Assembly (NCBI GenBank): GCA_002069765.1 | Contig: MWBZ01000033.1 | Location: 1-36,587, forward strand | From: a bacterium ADurb.Bin243 | GTDB lineage: Bacteria; Muiribacteriota; UBA9980 | DNA: 36,587 nt | Reading direction: 5' to 3' | Part shown: piece after piece, positions 1-8,980 of the stretch | Numbering within the stretch: position 1 is the first letter of the stretch | Layout: every line of letters begins with the position of its first letter | Notes under the pieces: generated by a model | The model's input: the letters and a program-made list of their open reading frames with translations, nothing else | The model's database searches: none | What the model was told of the DNA's origin: nothing | Translations under genes and position numbers: made by a program

Positions 1-279
1 AAACGAAATATTGCCGGGTGAATTAGTCGCCAACCTGAGTTCACCACTTGTTTTTGAAAGTTGTCGGACAGGCTCATTTATTCCTTATCAGACTGTGTTG
101 AATTAATTGCTTTGCGGTTATCGAAGGAACTACCGTAAAACTGATAAAATTGAACCCTTCTTTTAAAATCACAGTTTGAGAAGATGTTTGAGCATTCAAT
201 AATTGAAATACAAATAAATTAATTAAAATGGCTATAGTTGCAAAATCAAAAATAATAACCGCAAGACCCATTTTTTCAT
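1..279 (-). pseudogene. Frameshifted remnant of an exported surface protein (GWNLIS-like motif)
   Basis: A Shine-Dalgarno AGGGAG (291-286) lies 6 nt before an ATG at 279, which opens a signal-peptide-like start (MKKWVLRLLFLILQL) but stops at TAG 234-232. A different frame, open from a GTG at 286 to TGA at 76-74, carries the rest: a hydrophobic stretch ending LLNAQ and then EGFNFISFTVVPS, which resembles the GWNLISFPV-type motif found in many secreted surface proteins. Downstream of the TGA two frames stay open to the window edge. I read this as one gene broken by at least one frameshift, possibly at the T5 run in the signal-peptide region. It lies 42 nt or more downstream of the ankyrin gene on the same strand. 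A real 70-residue protein from the GTG, or a sequencing error, cannot be excluded. Confidence 0.4.
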
Positions 280-332
280 TTTTCACTCCCTAATATCATT
301 TAACTTAGAGATATGTCGACGCTTTGCGTTTC

Positions 333-3300
333 TCATTTTTTTACGCCTTTGTCAATGCCGGTATTAGTTTTTCCAGGTTGAGTCGTGGTTTTGTTGTTCT
401 CTTTATTGATAAGTTTCAGCGCAAGCGTCATGCCTTCGATGTCCTTCGCCTCGGTGAATACTTCGAGCGAGCGCTTTAAAAAGTCATGACCCAGGTCCGG
501 GATACTTTTTAAAAGGATTTTAATCAATTCTATTTTTTGGCCTTTTATTAAGTCGATTTTAATTTCTGACAGCGTATATCCGTCAAGCGGCTTCATCCGG
601 TTCATAATGATTTCAAAAGCCGCCGGGTTATTACTGCGTTCAGCTAAAAGCAGCAATTCACGGAGACGTCCGGCCGGAAATTCAAAGCCCTTGCTCATCA
701 AAAAGTTAATCAATTCACGGTCGGCGAAGCACGAAACCGCCGCCAGTAAATACAGATTATCTATTTTATAGTACTTTTGAAGCAAATTCCACAATTTTTC
801 ATTTGGGACATTTTTCAGTCTGGCGATATGTGCCAGCGTTGCGATAAACTGATCGTCACTGCAATAAATTTTTAGAATTTCCGCCAGCCGGTCATCGAAC
901 TCGCCTATTTTATCCGAGTTAATATCTAGCAGAAGATTTATTATTTTCTGATCGCGGCAGGAGAAAAGCTCCTGAAGAGCGTCTGGACCGTCAAATTTTA
1001 TATTCGCGCCCGAACCTATCAGCAGCAGAGGAATTTCATCCGATTGCCTCCGCTGGCGGCTTTCGGTAAGCGCGCTTTCACCCTTCAGATTTTTTACATT
1101 GACGTCCGCGCCGTTTTTAAGAAACGCTTTTACGGCGGTGAGCTTACCTTCCCTTGCGGCGATGATAAGCGGCGTATCGCCGTTGATATCTGTGTCGTTT
1201 ATATTAGCGCCGTAGTATATCAAAAGATTTACCGCAGCATATATTTTTTCAGCGTTATCATATTTTGCGATGCACATCATGGCGTTCAGCCCTTCCTTGG
1301 TTTTCGCATTTACGTCCGCGCCGCAGTTTATCATTGTTCGGGCGGCGTTCAGGTCTATATTATCTGAAAGCAGTTTTAGCAGGGGAGTCTCACCGTTCAG
1401 GTTGCGCGCGTTGATTTTCAGGCCATTCTTTACGAGCAGGCAGATCGTGTTGGGTAGCGAATTGCGGCAGTAAAACAGCGCGTTGTTTCCATCGTTGTCG
1501 GTCGCTGAAATATTTTTAAAATACTTCAGCGTGTTTTCATCGACGGTATAATTTTTTGACAGAAGCAGCATTAATACCGTCTTGCCTTCTCTATCGACGG
1601 CGTTTGCGTTCGCACCCATCTGGATCACGCGTTCGATGGTTTTCCAGTCGTAATCCGATCTGACAAGATCGTGCAGCAAAGAATGTCTGGTCGTCGATTT
1701 GCGGTTTAAATTTTTAATTATTTTTAATCGCTCGATCACGTCTTCGCTTTTTTGACGGTCCGAGATCATTTTGACGCAACTCTGGTATTCTTCGTAATCG
1801 TCCGTGAAATCTTTTCTGGCGCCTCTGGATAAAAGCAGCCTCTTGATTTTGTAATAAGATGATCTTCCCGCATATTCAAGGCCGTTTTTGCCGTACTCGC
1901 CGCATACGTCAGGGCTCGCCCCCAGATCGAGCAGCTTTTCGACTACCCCGGCGTCGCCCGCTTCGATAGCCCTGAGTAATGATGCCGGCATCGAGGCCTT
2001 TTTTTCCAGCAAAAAATTGACGGATTGCGTATCGCCGTTCGCCACGGCCGCGTAAAGCGGCGTGACTTTAAAAGCGTTGTGCGCGTCGATATCAGCACCA
2101 TGCTCCACGAGCTCTTTCAACAAATCGTACCTTTTTTTGATTACCGCATAAAGCACGGGCGGATTTTTATAAATATCGCTCAAATTCGGGTTCGCGACTT
2201 TCTTCAGCAGCATGTCGACGGTTTTTTCACGACCCAGCTTTATGGCATGCACGAGAGCGGTTTTTCCGTTGGAATCGATATAATCGACGTTGATGCCGGG
2301 TGCGGCGAGCAATTCGGCCGCGGCCGTATCGCCGGATTTTATCGCGCTCAAAAAAATTTCTTCGGTCGCCGTTCCGCATTTTAAAAGCGTCTCGGTTATT
2401 TTCGACTGAGGTACATTCTGCGCCTGCATGGCGAGGATTATGGCTTGAATGGATGCGTTCTTAACGTCGATGAACCGCTTCAGCGATTCGGGCTCGAAAT
2501 TTGCGAAAGGCCTGTAGCCCTTGTCGATAAGCGCTTCGATAACCGCGTGGTTTTCGGTCGTGACGGCTTTTCGGAAAGCACTTTCTATCGCGCCGGAACG
2601 CATGTCCAAATCCTGCCTGCCGACGATGGCGAGCGCGGCTTCGGTAAAATTTTTTTCGACCGCGAGCTCGAGGGCCGTCCTGCATTTGATTCCCGCTTTA
2701 TTTATTGACGGTTCATGGCGCGCCAGAATTGCGGCGGCGGTATCGCGATTCATGTCTAGAGCGTAGAGCAGAGGCGTATCGACTTCTGCCATGGATGGCG
2801 CCTGTCTTCCGATCACCTTTCTGTGACGGATTTCTCCGAACATAGTATAATCGCCCTCTTCGTTCAATGACGGATTCAAATTTATCCCTTTATCAATAAG
2901 TTTTTCCAGATAATATGAATCGTTTTTATTTATCGCCCGGTAAAGTGGGTTGTCATATATTTTTACCGGTGCATTAATATCTTTTTCACTAACCTTCGAT
3001 AATACAAAGTCGAAACCTTTTCTATCGCCTTTTAATATATTGTTTTCGAGCGCCTCCGGAAGGTTGACTAAACTTGTGCCGGTCGCCTCGAGCTTTCTGG
3101 CTATTTTTACATTTCCTGCGCGCAATGCGGCCTGAGCAATTCTACCTGACACTCTGCCCTCGAGTTTATCGAATAGGAAATCAGAAATTTCATCCAGACG
3201 ATCAGATAACGAAGCGCTTAATATATCTTCGATTTCTTCGGTGCTTAAGCCTTTCGGCGATTCTGGAGCTGACGATCGCGGGATTCGGGTGAGCTCTTCG

Positions 3301-6257
3301 AAGTATTTGAAAAAATCATCTTTTCTATTATTCCGTATCAGGCATTTCAAAAAAGAAACTTTATATTCCGCTTGTTTGCCGAAGATTTTTTTCGCATAGT
3401 CGTCGAGTATTTCGGGTGAGCCGAGCTCGATTATTTTTTTTTCTAAATCAAAAAATTCGTAGAACGAATTCCGGTCATTGCGCGAATCGATTTCTGAAAG
3501 CCCGTAATCTAATAAAATTTTAATCAATATAAAATCTCTGTCGTCGATGGCATGAGCTAAACTATTTTTAAAATAATATACATCATTATTCAGACCGGCC
3601 GCGCTGACGATCTTTTTAAGAATTTCGATTTTTCCATTTTTTAAAAAAATAGCCATAGCCGCGACGTTTTCATTAACCTTCAACTTGTTGCGCCGAATTT
3701 CACTCTCGTCGCCGGCCGCGATTTTGTTCCAGATTCCATCTGCCGGGCTTTTGCCGCCCATAAACGATAAAATATCTTCTTTCATCGAGGCGTCGCCATA
3801 AGCATAAGCGCTTATAATCAATTCTTTTTTTTCTTTCATGTCGAGTTTTATATTTTTCGACAGGAGATATTCCATGAGTTTGCAATTGGCGATCGCGATT
3901 TTAAGCAGCGATTTATCGTCTGCGGTATTTTTTTCGCTTTGCTTGATCGATGCGATTATCCGCTCCGGAGTAAAGCCCAACCTGCCCGCGATGTAAATGC
4001 AATTGACGATTTTTATCGAAAAATCTCCGGTGAAATATTGTCTCTGAAAATTTTCGGAACATAGTTTGACGCTTTCGCTGTCTGGAGCATCGAACGGGGC
4101 TATTTTTTTGTCCATGATATATCCGATCTGCAAAGGCCGGAGTTCTGAAATTATCAGTTCGAAAAATTTATTTCTTTCTTCCGGCGGTGGAGATTTTTTC
4201 GCCAGATGCTCCGCATAAAGAAGAAAAAGTTTACCGTTGCGATCCGCGTCATGAGTTAATTCATAGACGATCTGTGAAGGCGAGAGCCCCAGGTCAGCGC
4301 CTTTTTTTGACAATAACTCGTATGTTTCGACGGTGCCGCGCTTAAGAGCGGTTTGCAGCGGAGTTGCGCCGAAACCATTCTTTGCGTTTATATCTGCGCC
4401 ATTTTCCAGAAGTATTTCTATCAGGTTTCCGTTATAATTGGGCATTTCGGCAAGAGCGTTCAACGCGGTGTTGCCGTTTCCGCTCCTGACGTCTATATTT
4501 TCCTTTGAAGGCGGAAGCGCGTCGCGGTCCATGATTATTTGAGCAGCTTTCTCTTTCAAACCGTTTTTTTCAAATTCTCTCTTGAAAACGGCTTTGAGTT
4601 TTTGCGGAAATTCAGGCAAATTCCAGGGCATTGCATCTTCACTGACCGGCATTTTTTTTATTAGAGCGTATTCACTTAAAAAAGGCGTGAAGTATTGTTC
4701 GTTCGGATAGGATCCGCCCAATGTTTCGTATACTTCATACGGTGACAGGGAGAAATTTTCCTGATGGCATTTTCTGTCGAAAATCAATTTTTTTATTTCG
4801 TCGTTTTCATGCCACAGCGTCGATCTCAACAAGTTTGAAGTCACTGGCGCGCCGGCGTCGACGAGTAATTTGACTATTTCATAATTTTGTGTTGCGCATG
4901 CTTCATGGATTAATTCCGAAGTCAGGAAATTATCGTTCATTTCTTGCATTCGTCTGAGAATATATCTCACGCCTGGAACGCTCTGGTTTCTGATCGCGAC
5001 TTTAAGAGGCGTTCCCGACCAGTTCAGAAAATCGATGCCGAAATTTGAATTTAATTGCTTTTTTAAATCTACTCCTCTGCCTGTGAATAAATTTATCATA
5101 TCGGAATTGTTCGAGGCGAGTGACATTACCGGCGCCGTTATACTGCCGAATGCAGCGTTTATATCTGCGCCCCGATCGACCAGCAGCCTGGCCGTCGGAT
5201 AATCGTCGAGATAGACGGCATAAATCAGAGGAGTTTCGCCGCAGGGACCCGTGGCATTGATATCAGCTCCGCTTTCTAACAGAAATCGAGTTATTTCATA
5301 CCTTGAGAATCCTATGGATACTAAAAGAGGCGCGTTCCGCCCGCGACCGATATCCGTTCTGGCGCCGGCCGCTATGAGTTTTTTGACCGCCGGCAGATTG
5401 CCTTCTACGATTGCGGTTATGAGCGGCGTGACGGATATTTCCGTGTGCCTTCCCCTGTCATCCATTTTATTTATTATATCCGCGGCGGCGCATCTGAAAT
5501 CGGCGGCAAAATTCTTGGCAGGAGCCTTGTATTTTGCGTTCGGGTCGAACTTTTTTTTCAGTAGCGTGTCGAGAAGATCAATTTCGTTCTTTGAAGCAGC
5601 GTAGATCAGAGCCAGGACGCGATTTTCGCCCGAAAGGCCGTCGCCTTCGTTGATGATGGCTTCCATTATGTCTTTTTTTCCGCTGTACCATGCCGCGGTG
5701 AGCGCCGTATGGCCCAGATTCGAAACGGCGTTTCTGTCGGCGCCGCCGTCGAGGAGCGCTCTGACGAGTCCCGAATATCCTTTTTTAGCGGCATATATCA
5801 AATATGACTGCTCATGAAAATATTTTTTCGTGGGCCCTTGTCTGGTTTTCGCCTCCTGAATTCGCATCTGCTCTAAACTTATCATATCCCCGCTCCGGGC
5901 ATCGCCGAGCCATTCGTCAGATCTATCGCGAATATCAGGCAGCGGTTCTTTTATGACGCCGTTGGGATCAATTTTCTTTTTTAGCAGATATTCGGCCAGC
6001 TTGGGTTTGGCGTTGATTATGGCCAGGAACGCGTTAAAAAAAATGTTTTGCATTTCTTCCGTGATTTTATCGACCAGACTGACCAATGCCGATTCCCACC
6101 GGCTTGTATTGGCGGTGCCGGATATTCTTTTCACCGCCTCATTATTTGAAAATGAGTTCGGACCGTATGCATGCGTTTGGCCGTGCGCCGTCGAAAAGCA
6201 AAGCAAAGCCGTTAACGCGAATAGAACGATATTAAACGTTATTTTTCTTTTTGACAA
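333..6257 (-). CDS. Giant exported ankyrin-repeat protein (1974 aa)
   Basis: The N-terminus is a Sec signal peptide with probable cleavage after AHG (residue 26). Almost the whole remaining chain is ankyrin repeats: recurrent TPLxxAxxxGxxxxVxxLLxxGAD(I/V)NA units are clear near residues 150-450, 600-680, 1180-1250, 1380-1560 and 1640-1860, with degenerate helical repeats between. I see no catalytic domain or membrane anchor. Ankyrin arrays bind proteins; export suggests a periplasmic or secreted scaffold or effector, which is inference. The start is TTG at 6257, chosen because GAGAGG lies 6-7 nt upstream and the signal peptide follows directly. The stop of the upstream MFS gene (TAA, 6261-6259) is one base away, so translation is probably coupled. 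The length is extreme for a bacterial ankyrin protein. Confidence 0.9.
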   Translation of the reverse strand: MSKRKITFNIVLFALTALLCFSTAHGQTHAYGPNSFSNNEAVKRISGTANTSRWESALVSLVDKITEEMQNIFFNAFLAIINAKPKLAEYLLKKKIDPNGVIKEPLPDIRDRSDEWLGDARSGDMISLEQMRIQEAKTRQGPTKKYFHEQSYLIYAAKKGYSGLVRALLDGGADRNAVSNLGHTALTAAWYSGKKDIMEAIINEGDGLSGENRVLALIYAASKNEIDLLDTLLKKKFDPNAKYKAPAKNFAADFRCAAADIINKMDDRGRHTEISVTPLITAIVEGNLPAVKKLIAAGARTDIGRGRNAPLLVSIGFSRYEITRFLLESGADINATGPCGETPLIYAVYLDDYPTARLLVDRGADINAAFGSITAPVMSLASNNSDMINLFTGRGVDLKKQLNSNFGIDFLNWSGTPLKVAIRNQSVPGVRYILRRMQEMNDNFLTSELIHEACATQNYEIVKLLVDAGAPVTSNLLRSTLWHENDEIKKLIFDRKCHQENFSLSPYEVYETLGGSYPNEQYFTPFLSEYALIKKMPVSEDAMPWNLPEFPQKLKAVFKREFEKNGLKEKAAQIIMDRDALPPSKENIDVRSGNGNTALNALAEMPNYNGNLIEILLENGADINAKNGFGATPLQTALKRGTVETYELLSKKGADLGLSPSQIVYELTHDADRNGKLFLLYAEHLAKKSPPPEERNKFFELIISELRPLQIGYIMDKKIAPFDAPDSESVKLCSENFQRQYFTGDFSIKIVNCIYIAGRLGFTPERIIASIKQSEKNTADDKSLLKIAIANCKLMEYLLSKNIKLDMKEKKELIISAYAYGDASMKEDILSFMGGKSPADGIWNKIAAGDESEIRRNKLKVNENVAAMAIFLKNGKIEILKKIVSAAGLNNDVYYFKNSLAHAIDDRDFILIKILLDYGLSEIDSRNDRNSFYEFFDLEKKIIELGSPEILDDYAKKIFGKQAEYKVSFLKCLIRNNRKDDFFKYFEELTRIPRSSAPESPKGLSTEEIEDILSASLSDRLDEISDFLFDKLEGRVSGRIAQAALRAGNVKIARKLEATGTSLVNLPEALENNILKGDRKGFDFVLSKVSEKDINAPVKIYDNPLYRAINKNDSYYLEKLIDKGINLNPSLNEEGDYTMFGEIRHRKVIGRQAPSMAEVDTPLLYALDMNRDTAAAILARHEPSINKAGIKCRTALELAVEKNFTEAALAIVGRQDLDMRSGAIESAFRKAVTTENHAVIEALIDKGYRPFANFEPESLKRFIDVKNASIQAIILAMQAQNVPQSKITETLLKCGTATEEIFLSAIKSGDTAAAELLAAPGINVDYIDSNGKTALVHAIKLGREKTVDMLLKKVANPNLSDIYKNPPVLYAVIKKRYDLLKELVEHGADIDAHNAFKVTPLYAAVANGDTQSVNFLLEKKASMPASLLRAIEAGDAGVVEKLLDLGASPDVCGEYGKNGLEYAGRSSYYKIKRLLLSRGARKDFTDDYEEYQSCVKMISDRQKSEDVIERLKIIKNLNRKSTTRHSLLHDLVRSDYDWKTIERVIQMGANANAVDREGKTVLMLLLSKNYTVDENTLKYFKNISATDNDGNNALFYCRNSLPNTICLLVKNGLKINARNLNGETPLLKLLSDNIDLNAARTMINCGADVNAKTKEGLNAMMCIAKYDNAEKIYAAVNLLIYYGANINDTDINGDTPLIIAAREGKLTAVKAFLKNGADVNVKNLKGESALTESRQRRQSDEIPLLLIGSGANIKFDGPDALQELFSCRDQKIINLLLDINSDKIGEFDDRLAEILKIYCSDDQFIATLAHIARLKNVPNEKLWNLLQKYYKIDNLYLLAAVSCFADRELINFLMSKGFEFPAGRLRELLLLAERSNNPAAFEIIMNRMKPLDGYTLSEIKIDLIKGQKIELIKILLKSIPDLGHDFLKRSLEVFTEAKDIEGMTLALKLINKENNKTTTQPGKTNTGIDKGVKK

Positions 6258-6258
6258 T

Positions 6259-7359
6259 TTATACCTCTCTGTATTCTGATTTGGCTATTTGAATCATGTG
6301 ATCGAAATATATATTCAGCGCCCTGTACATCACGGCGGCGGATATAATCACGCCTGCGAACGCGGCGATTTCGGCGGCCGGCGTCTTCGCCGGGCCTGTG
6401 TAAAAAGCCGGAAGCGCGCCGAGTATGAGCGCCAGGCAGGTGAGGCCGAGCGAGAACGCTGGGCGGCCGGGCAGCAGCTTCGACACGGCGACCAGCGTCA
6501 CCGGCATCGTCATATTGAACATCAGAATTCCCGCCATGGCGCACGGAGCGCTGGCGCCCCCGAAAGTTATCAGCGCCGAGGAGGCCAGAAGCCCGCCGAC
6601 GGTGATTTTGCGCCATCCGAACCTGTCGGCCGCGATTCCGCCGAATGCCTTGCCGGCTACGACCGCCAGGGTGAGCAATAGCAGCAGCTTCAGGTCGGAC
6701 TTCCAGGGAAAATTGACGAAAAAGCCTGTGAATGCGCGCATGACGACGGTAAGCAGAAACAGGAAAAGCGCGGCCTCGAACCCTTCGAACGCCGCCGTGG
6801 ATGCCGGCTGCGCGAATGCGATTTCTGGACGCTCGAGTCGTGAAAAAACCAGGGCAAATGTGACGAGTATCAGGGCAAGCGCGGCCGGGCTGTATGCTCC
6901 GGTTTTTCCCATAAGGCTTCCGACGGTCAGGCCGAACGCCCCCGGGGCCACGAAAATACCGGCCGGCGCGGCTTCGTCCGGCCTGAGGCTTATGCATACG
7001 GCGCCGGAGCCGACGTGGAACAGCGAATTGCCGATGCCGGCGACGCACGACGCGATTAGAGGCGGCCAGCCGGTAAAGAACACCGCCAGAGCGGTTATGA
7101 CGCAGCCCGCGACGGCGAATGCCACGGGCGAGCCGGAAAAATCTGACCACATGCCGGAAAGCGGCTGGGTGCCGAACGCGATTATGTTGTATGTGAGAAT
7201 ACAAACGCAGGCGTCGGCGGGACTGATATGCGACGCAAGGCTCACGACGGCCGCGGCGCAGGCCATGTCGACGAACGCGTGGGCCGCGCCGTAGACGACG
7301 AGATTGGAGGCAAGCATGCTTTTGGGGCATGGATTGGCACTTCGTAAATTTAAACTCAT
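6259..7359 (-). CDS. MFS transporter, possibly fosmidomycin-resistance-like (366 aa)
   Basis: This is a polytopic membrane protein of about 11-12 hydrophobic segments with the size and spacing of a major facilitator. The first helix carries an AAHAFVDMACAA signature like that of the FSR (fosmidomycin-resistance-type) MFS branch, and a PLSGMWSDF segment matches the helix 2-3 loop. A duplicate loop (FGGIAADRFGWRK) marks the second half. The substrate is unknown. The reading frame is open upstream to 7455, but ATG 7359 is preferred: GGAG lies about 9 nt upstream, and the longer form would add 32 polar residues and overlap the upstream gene. It sits between a small membrane protein and the ankyrin gene, to which it appears translationally coupled. 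Confidence 0.85.
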   Translation of the reverse strand: MSLNLRSANPCPKSMLASNLVVYGAAHAFVDMACAAAVVSLASHISPADACVCILTYNIIAFGTQPLSGMWSDFSGSPVAFAVAGCVITALAVFFTGWPPLIASCVAGIGNSLFHVGSGAVCISLRPDEAAPAGIFVAPGAFGLTVGSLMGKTGAYSPAALALILVTFALVFSRLERPEIAFAQPASTAAFEGFEAALFLFLLTVVMRAFTGFFVNFPWKSDLKLLLLLTLAVVAGKAFGGIAADRFGWRKITVGGLLASSALITFGGASAPCAMAGILMFNMTMPVTLVAVSKLLPGRPAFSLGLTCLALILGALPAFYTGPAKTPAAEIAAFAGVIISAAVMYRALNIYFDHMIQIAKSEYREV

Positions 7360-7427
7360 AATTGTGCTCCAGCTGGTTGAATTATTTGACGAACCGAACC
7401 GTAAATATTTTCGAGTCCATACGTCCG

Positions 7428-7772
7428 TCAGACGGAATGCGGGTGGAAAAGCCACAGGCCGAATAAAAATGAAATGGCGTTCATTATCAGCGATGTCTTA
7501 AAATGCCGTCTGGAATCGCCGCCGAGCGCGTAGAGGAGGATGCGCCATTCCACGGCCACCACGGCGGCTTCCAGCGCCAGGATGAACGTAAAGTCGATTT
7601 TTACGAGATCGAAAGTCGCACAGACGGCAATTATATAATTCAAAGGCGGATTGGTCACGACGCTTGCGAGCGCGACCGCCGCGATTTCATTTCGGCTCCT
7701 GTAGCCGAAAAACCATGCCGTGGGAGTCTCTATCGATACCGTTAAAATCAGCCCCGTTAATAATAAAATCAA
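7428..7772 (-). CDS. Small integral membrane protein upstream of the MFS gene (114 aa)
   Basis: There are about four hydrophobic segments with an ETPTAWFFGYRSR... motif and a conserved-looking VVTNPPLNYI segment, reminiscent of small uncharacterised membrane proteins with an E-P...TNP pattern. I cannot name a function. The frame is open to ATG 7826, but a well-formed -10 box (TATAAT, 7820-7815) overlaps those first codons, so a downstream start is more likely. TTG 7772 has AAAGGA about 12 nt upstream, slightly long spacing. It ends 68 nt before the MFS start on the same strand, so the two are probably co-transcribed and may act together in transport (inference). Confidence 0.6.
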   Translation of the reverse strand: MILLLTGLILTVSIETPTAWFFGYRSRNEIAAVALASVVTNPPLNYIIAVCATFDLVKIDFTFILALEAAVVAVEWRILLYALGGDSRRHFKTSLIMNAISFLFGLWLFHPHSV

Positions 7773-7814
7773 TTGATATGCTTTTCCTTTATGTATTATG
7801 TATATTGATAATTT

Positions 7815-7843
7815 ATTATACATCATGATAAAGACAAATACAA
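7815..7843 (-). promoter_or_regulatory. Sigma-70-type promoter of the membrane protein/MFS/ankyrin operon
   Basis: On the minus strand, TTGTAT (7843-7838) and TATAAT (7820-7815) are separated by 17 bp. The predicted transcription start is near 7808. This places the annotatable ATG codons at 7826/7823 upstream of the transcript and supports the TTG start at 7772. The rest of the AT-rich 7773-8113 gap holds only this promoter, a candidate enhancer palindrome and the sigma-54 promoter. Confidence 0.5.
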
Positions 7844-7875
7844 GAAAAATGAAAGAATAATCATGAGGTGCAATT

Positions 7876-7890
7876 TGTTAACTATTAACA
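7876..7890. promoter_or_regulatory. Candidate enhancer-binding site (perfect 6-3-6 palindrome)
   Basis: TGTTAA-CTA-TTAACA is a perfect inverted repeat about 170 bp upstream of the sigma-54 promoter at 8047. That distance is typical of upstream activating sequences bound by sigma-54 enhancer-binding proteins. It is AT-rich and could occur by chance; no activator gene is seen in this window. Confidence 0.25.
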
Positions 7891-8046
7891 TTTTATAGAG
7901 GTTTACACGTTGTGAATGAAAAATTATATCCGATGAAAAAAAAACATAGAAATGACTGGATATTTTTTCATACGTCCGTTTTATAAAATTACTCAAAATA
8001 AATAAAATCAGGTGCTTTGCAGATGAACGATAGAGCTGAAATTTTA

Positions 8047-8062
8047 TGGCACGCAATATGCT
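8047..8062 (+). promoter_or_regulatory. Sigma-54 (-24/-12) promoter
   Basis: TGGCACGCAATATGCT matches the RpoN consensus TGGCACG-N4-TTGCW at all but one position, with GG and GC separated by exactly 10 bp. The predicted start near 8073 would give about 40 nt of leader before the GTG of the porin-like gene, leaving its ribosome binding site (8102-8106) intact. Expression would then require an ATP-dependent enhancer-binding protein encoded elsewhere. Confidence 0.65.
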
Positions 8063-8113
8063 AAATTGTTTTACGGTGCGCACGTTAATCAAAAATAATA
8101 TGGAGGTGGATTT

Positions 8114-8563
8114 GTGAGGATAAATTTTAAAATGGTGAAAATGTTCGCGGCCGTTCTGGTTACGTCCGGTTTGCTGGCGGGCGGAAACGCGGCGTCGGGG
8201 GCTGAGAAAATCGAGACTTCCGAAAACGCCATAATCAAAACCGTGGACGGCGTTACGGTCATCGGCAACGATCCCGCCAAAGCCCTGACCGGCGAGGTAT
8301 CTGTGAATAACGGAAGCGGAAAACCAAAGATATGGATCGATGACAGAGTGAGGTTTGAAGAGAACTCATATAAAACGAACGACGGCAATTTTAACAAATC
8401 GGCTATAGTCAACAGGATGCGCCTCAACCTCAAAATGAATCTAGGCAAAAAAATGACGGCGAATTTTTCCGGCGACAGGATTAATAATTTCGGCGACAAC
8501 ACTCAAAATCGAAGCGAAGAGCCCGTGACGCACGGAAATGTGGTTATCGACCTGGATAAGTAA
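8114..8563 (+). CDS. Exported porin-like protein, apparently truncated (149 aa)
   Basis: The start is GTG with GGAGG 7 nt upstream. A signal peptide ends near AASGA (about residue 30). The mature part ends with alternating amphipathic strands (IWIDDRVRFEENSY, NRMRLNLKMNLGKKMTANFSGDRI) and then GNVVIDLDK, which resembles the first strands of a beta-barrel porin, where similar text normally continues for hundreds of residues. Here a stop follows at once, so this is either a truncated porin or a small exported strand-rich protein. It sits behind a sigma-54 promoter and before a long hairpin. Function unknown. Confidence 0.55.
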   Translation: MRINFKMVKMFAAVLVTSGLLAGGNAASGAEKIETSENAIIKTVDGVTVIGNDPAKALTGEVSVNNGSGKPKIWIDDRVRFEENSYKTNDGNFNKSAIVNRMRLNLKMNLGKKMTANFSGDRINNFGDNTQNRSEEPVTHGNVVIDLDK

Positions 8564-8592
8564 TTTGAGTTCTGCTTATTTTTCTTCAGACA

Positions 8593-8640
8593 TTGACGGC
8601 TTTTGACGCGCGGATCGAGTCCGTTCGTAGAAGCCGTCAA
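8593..8640 (+). terminator. 48-nt imperfect palindrome, probable terminator hairpin
   Basis: The arms TTGACGGCTT (8593-8602) and AAGCCGTCAA (8631-8640) are a perfect 10-bp inverted repeat, and the interior continues with ACG/CGT and CGGA/TCCG pairs around a short loop. A small CTAC-TTTT-GTAG hairpin and a T-rich tract follow. It may terminate the porin-like transcript. The stem is larger than needed, so a mobile-element scar is an alternative. In the rest of the 8564-9029 gap I see only the doubtful minus-strand ORF and the MerR-type promoter. Confidence 0.45.
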
Positions 8641-8701
8641 CTACTTTTGTAGAATGTATTTTTTAATTGATTTTTGGATATACTTTCAGAGGCAGTTGCA
8701 T

Positions 8702-8980
8702 TCACGCGCTTTCCGTACCTTCTGTGAGCGACGGCGTGGCGCGGGATTTCCGTATAATTCCTGTGCTTTCCATATCGTCATGTGCTCCTTCGATACGAGC
8801 GTTATTGATGGCGTCAGGATTTGTCCGTAAGTAAATTATGAATTTTATCGCCTGGTAAAGTATGAAGCACAGGAAAAGAAAAAGCGTAACCGGAATAGGC
8901 AGTAATATCGATATTGCCGGCGGAATCACTGGTACCAGGTCGGCCGATGCGACGCCGCAATCGCTTATCAAAAAAAACAT
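8702..8980 (-). CDS. Doubtful small single-span membrane protein (92 aa)
   Basis: This minus-strand frame encodes one strong hydrophobic span (about residues 17-50) followed by a polar tail. It lies back to back with the TipA-type regulator, and its ATG abuts that gene's -35 box. No ribosome binding site is visible and I recognise no family. It may be spurious; it is listed because no other gene occupies this gap. Confidence 0.2.
   Translation of the reverse strand: MFFLISDCGVASADLVPVIPPAISILLPIPVTLFLFLCFILYQAIKFIIYLRTNPDAINNARIEGAHDDMESTGIIRKSRATPSLTEGTESA

Noticed and set aside
6425-7294. Long plus-strand frame opposite the MFS gene
   Set aside because: A shadow of the GC-richer MFS coding strand: Arg/Ala/Pro-rich text with no domain, while the minus strand shows clear membrane helices.
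7360-7455. Longer MFS start at ATG 7455
   Set aside because: It adds a polar, Trp-rich leader, overlaps the upstream gene and lacks a ribosome binding site, while ATG 7359 has GGAG.
7823-8092. Minus-strand frame of 89 codons in the AT-rich divergent gap
   Set aside because: Low-complexity composition, no ribosome binding site, and it covers two promoters including the sigma-54 element.
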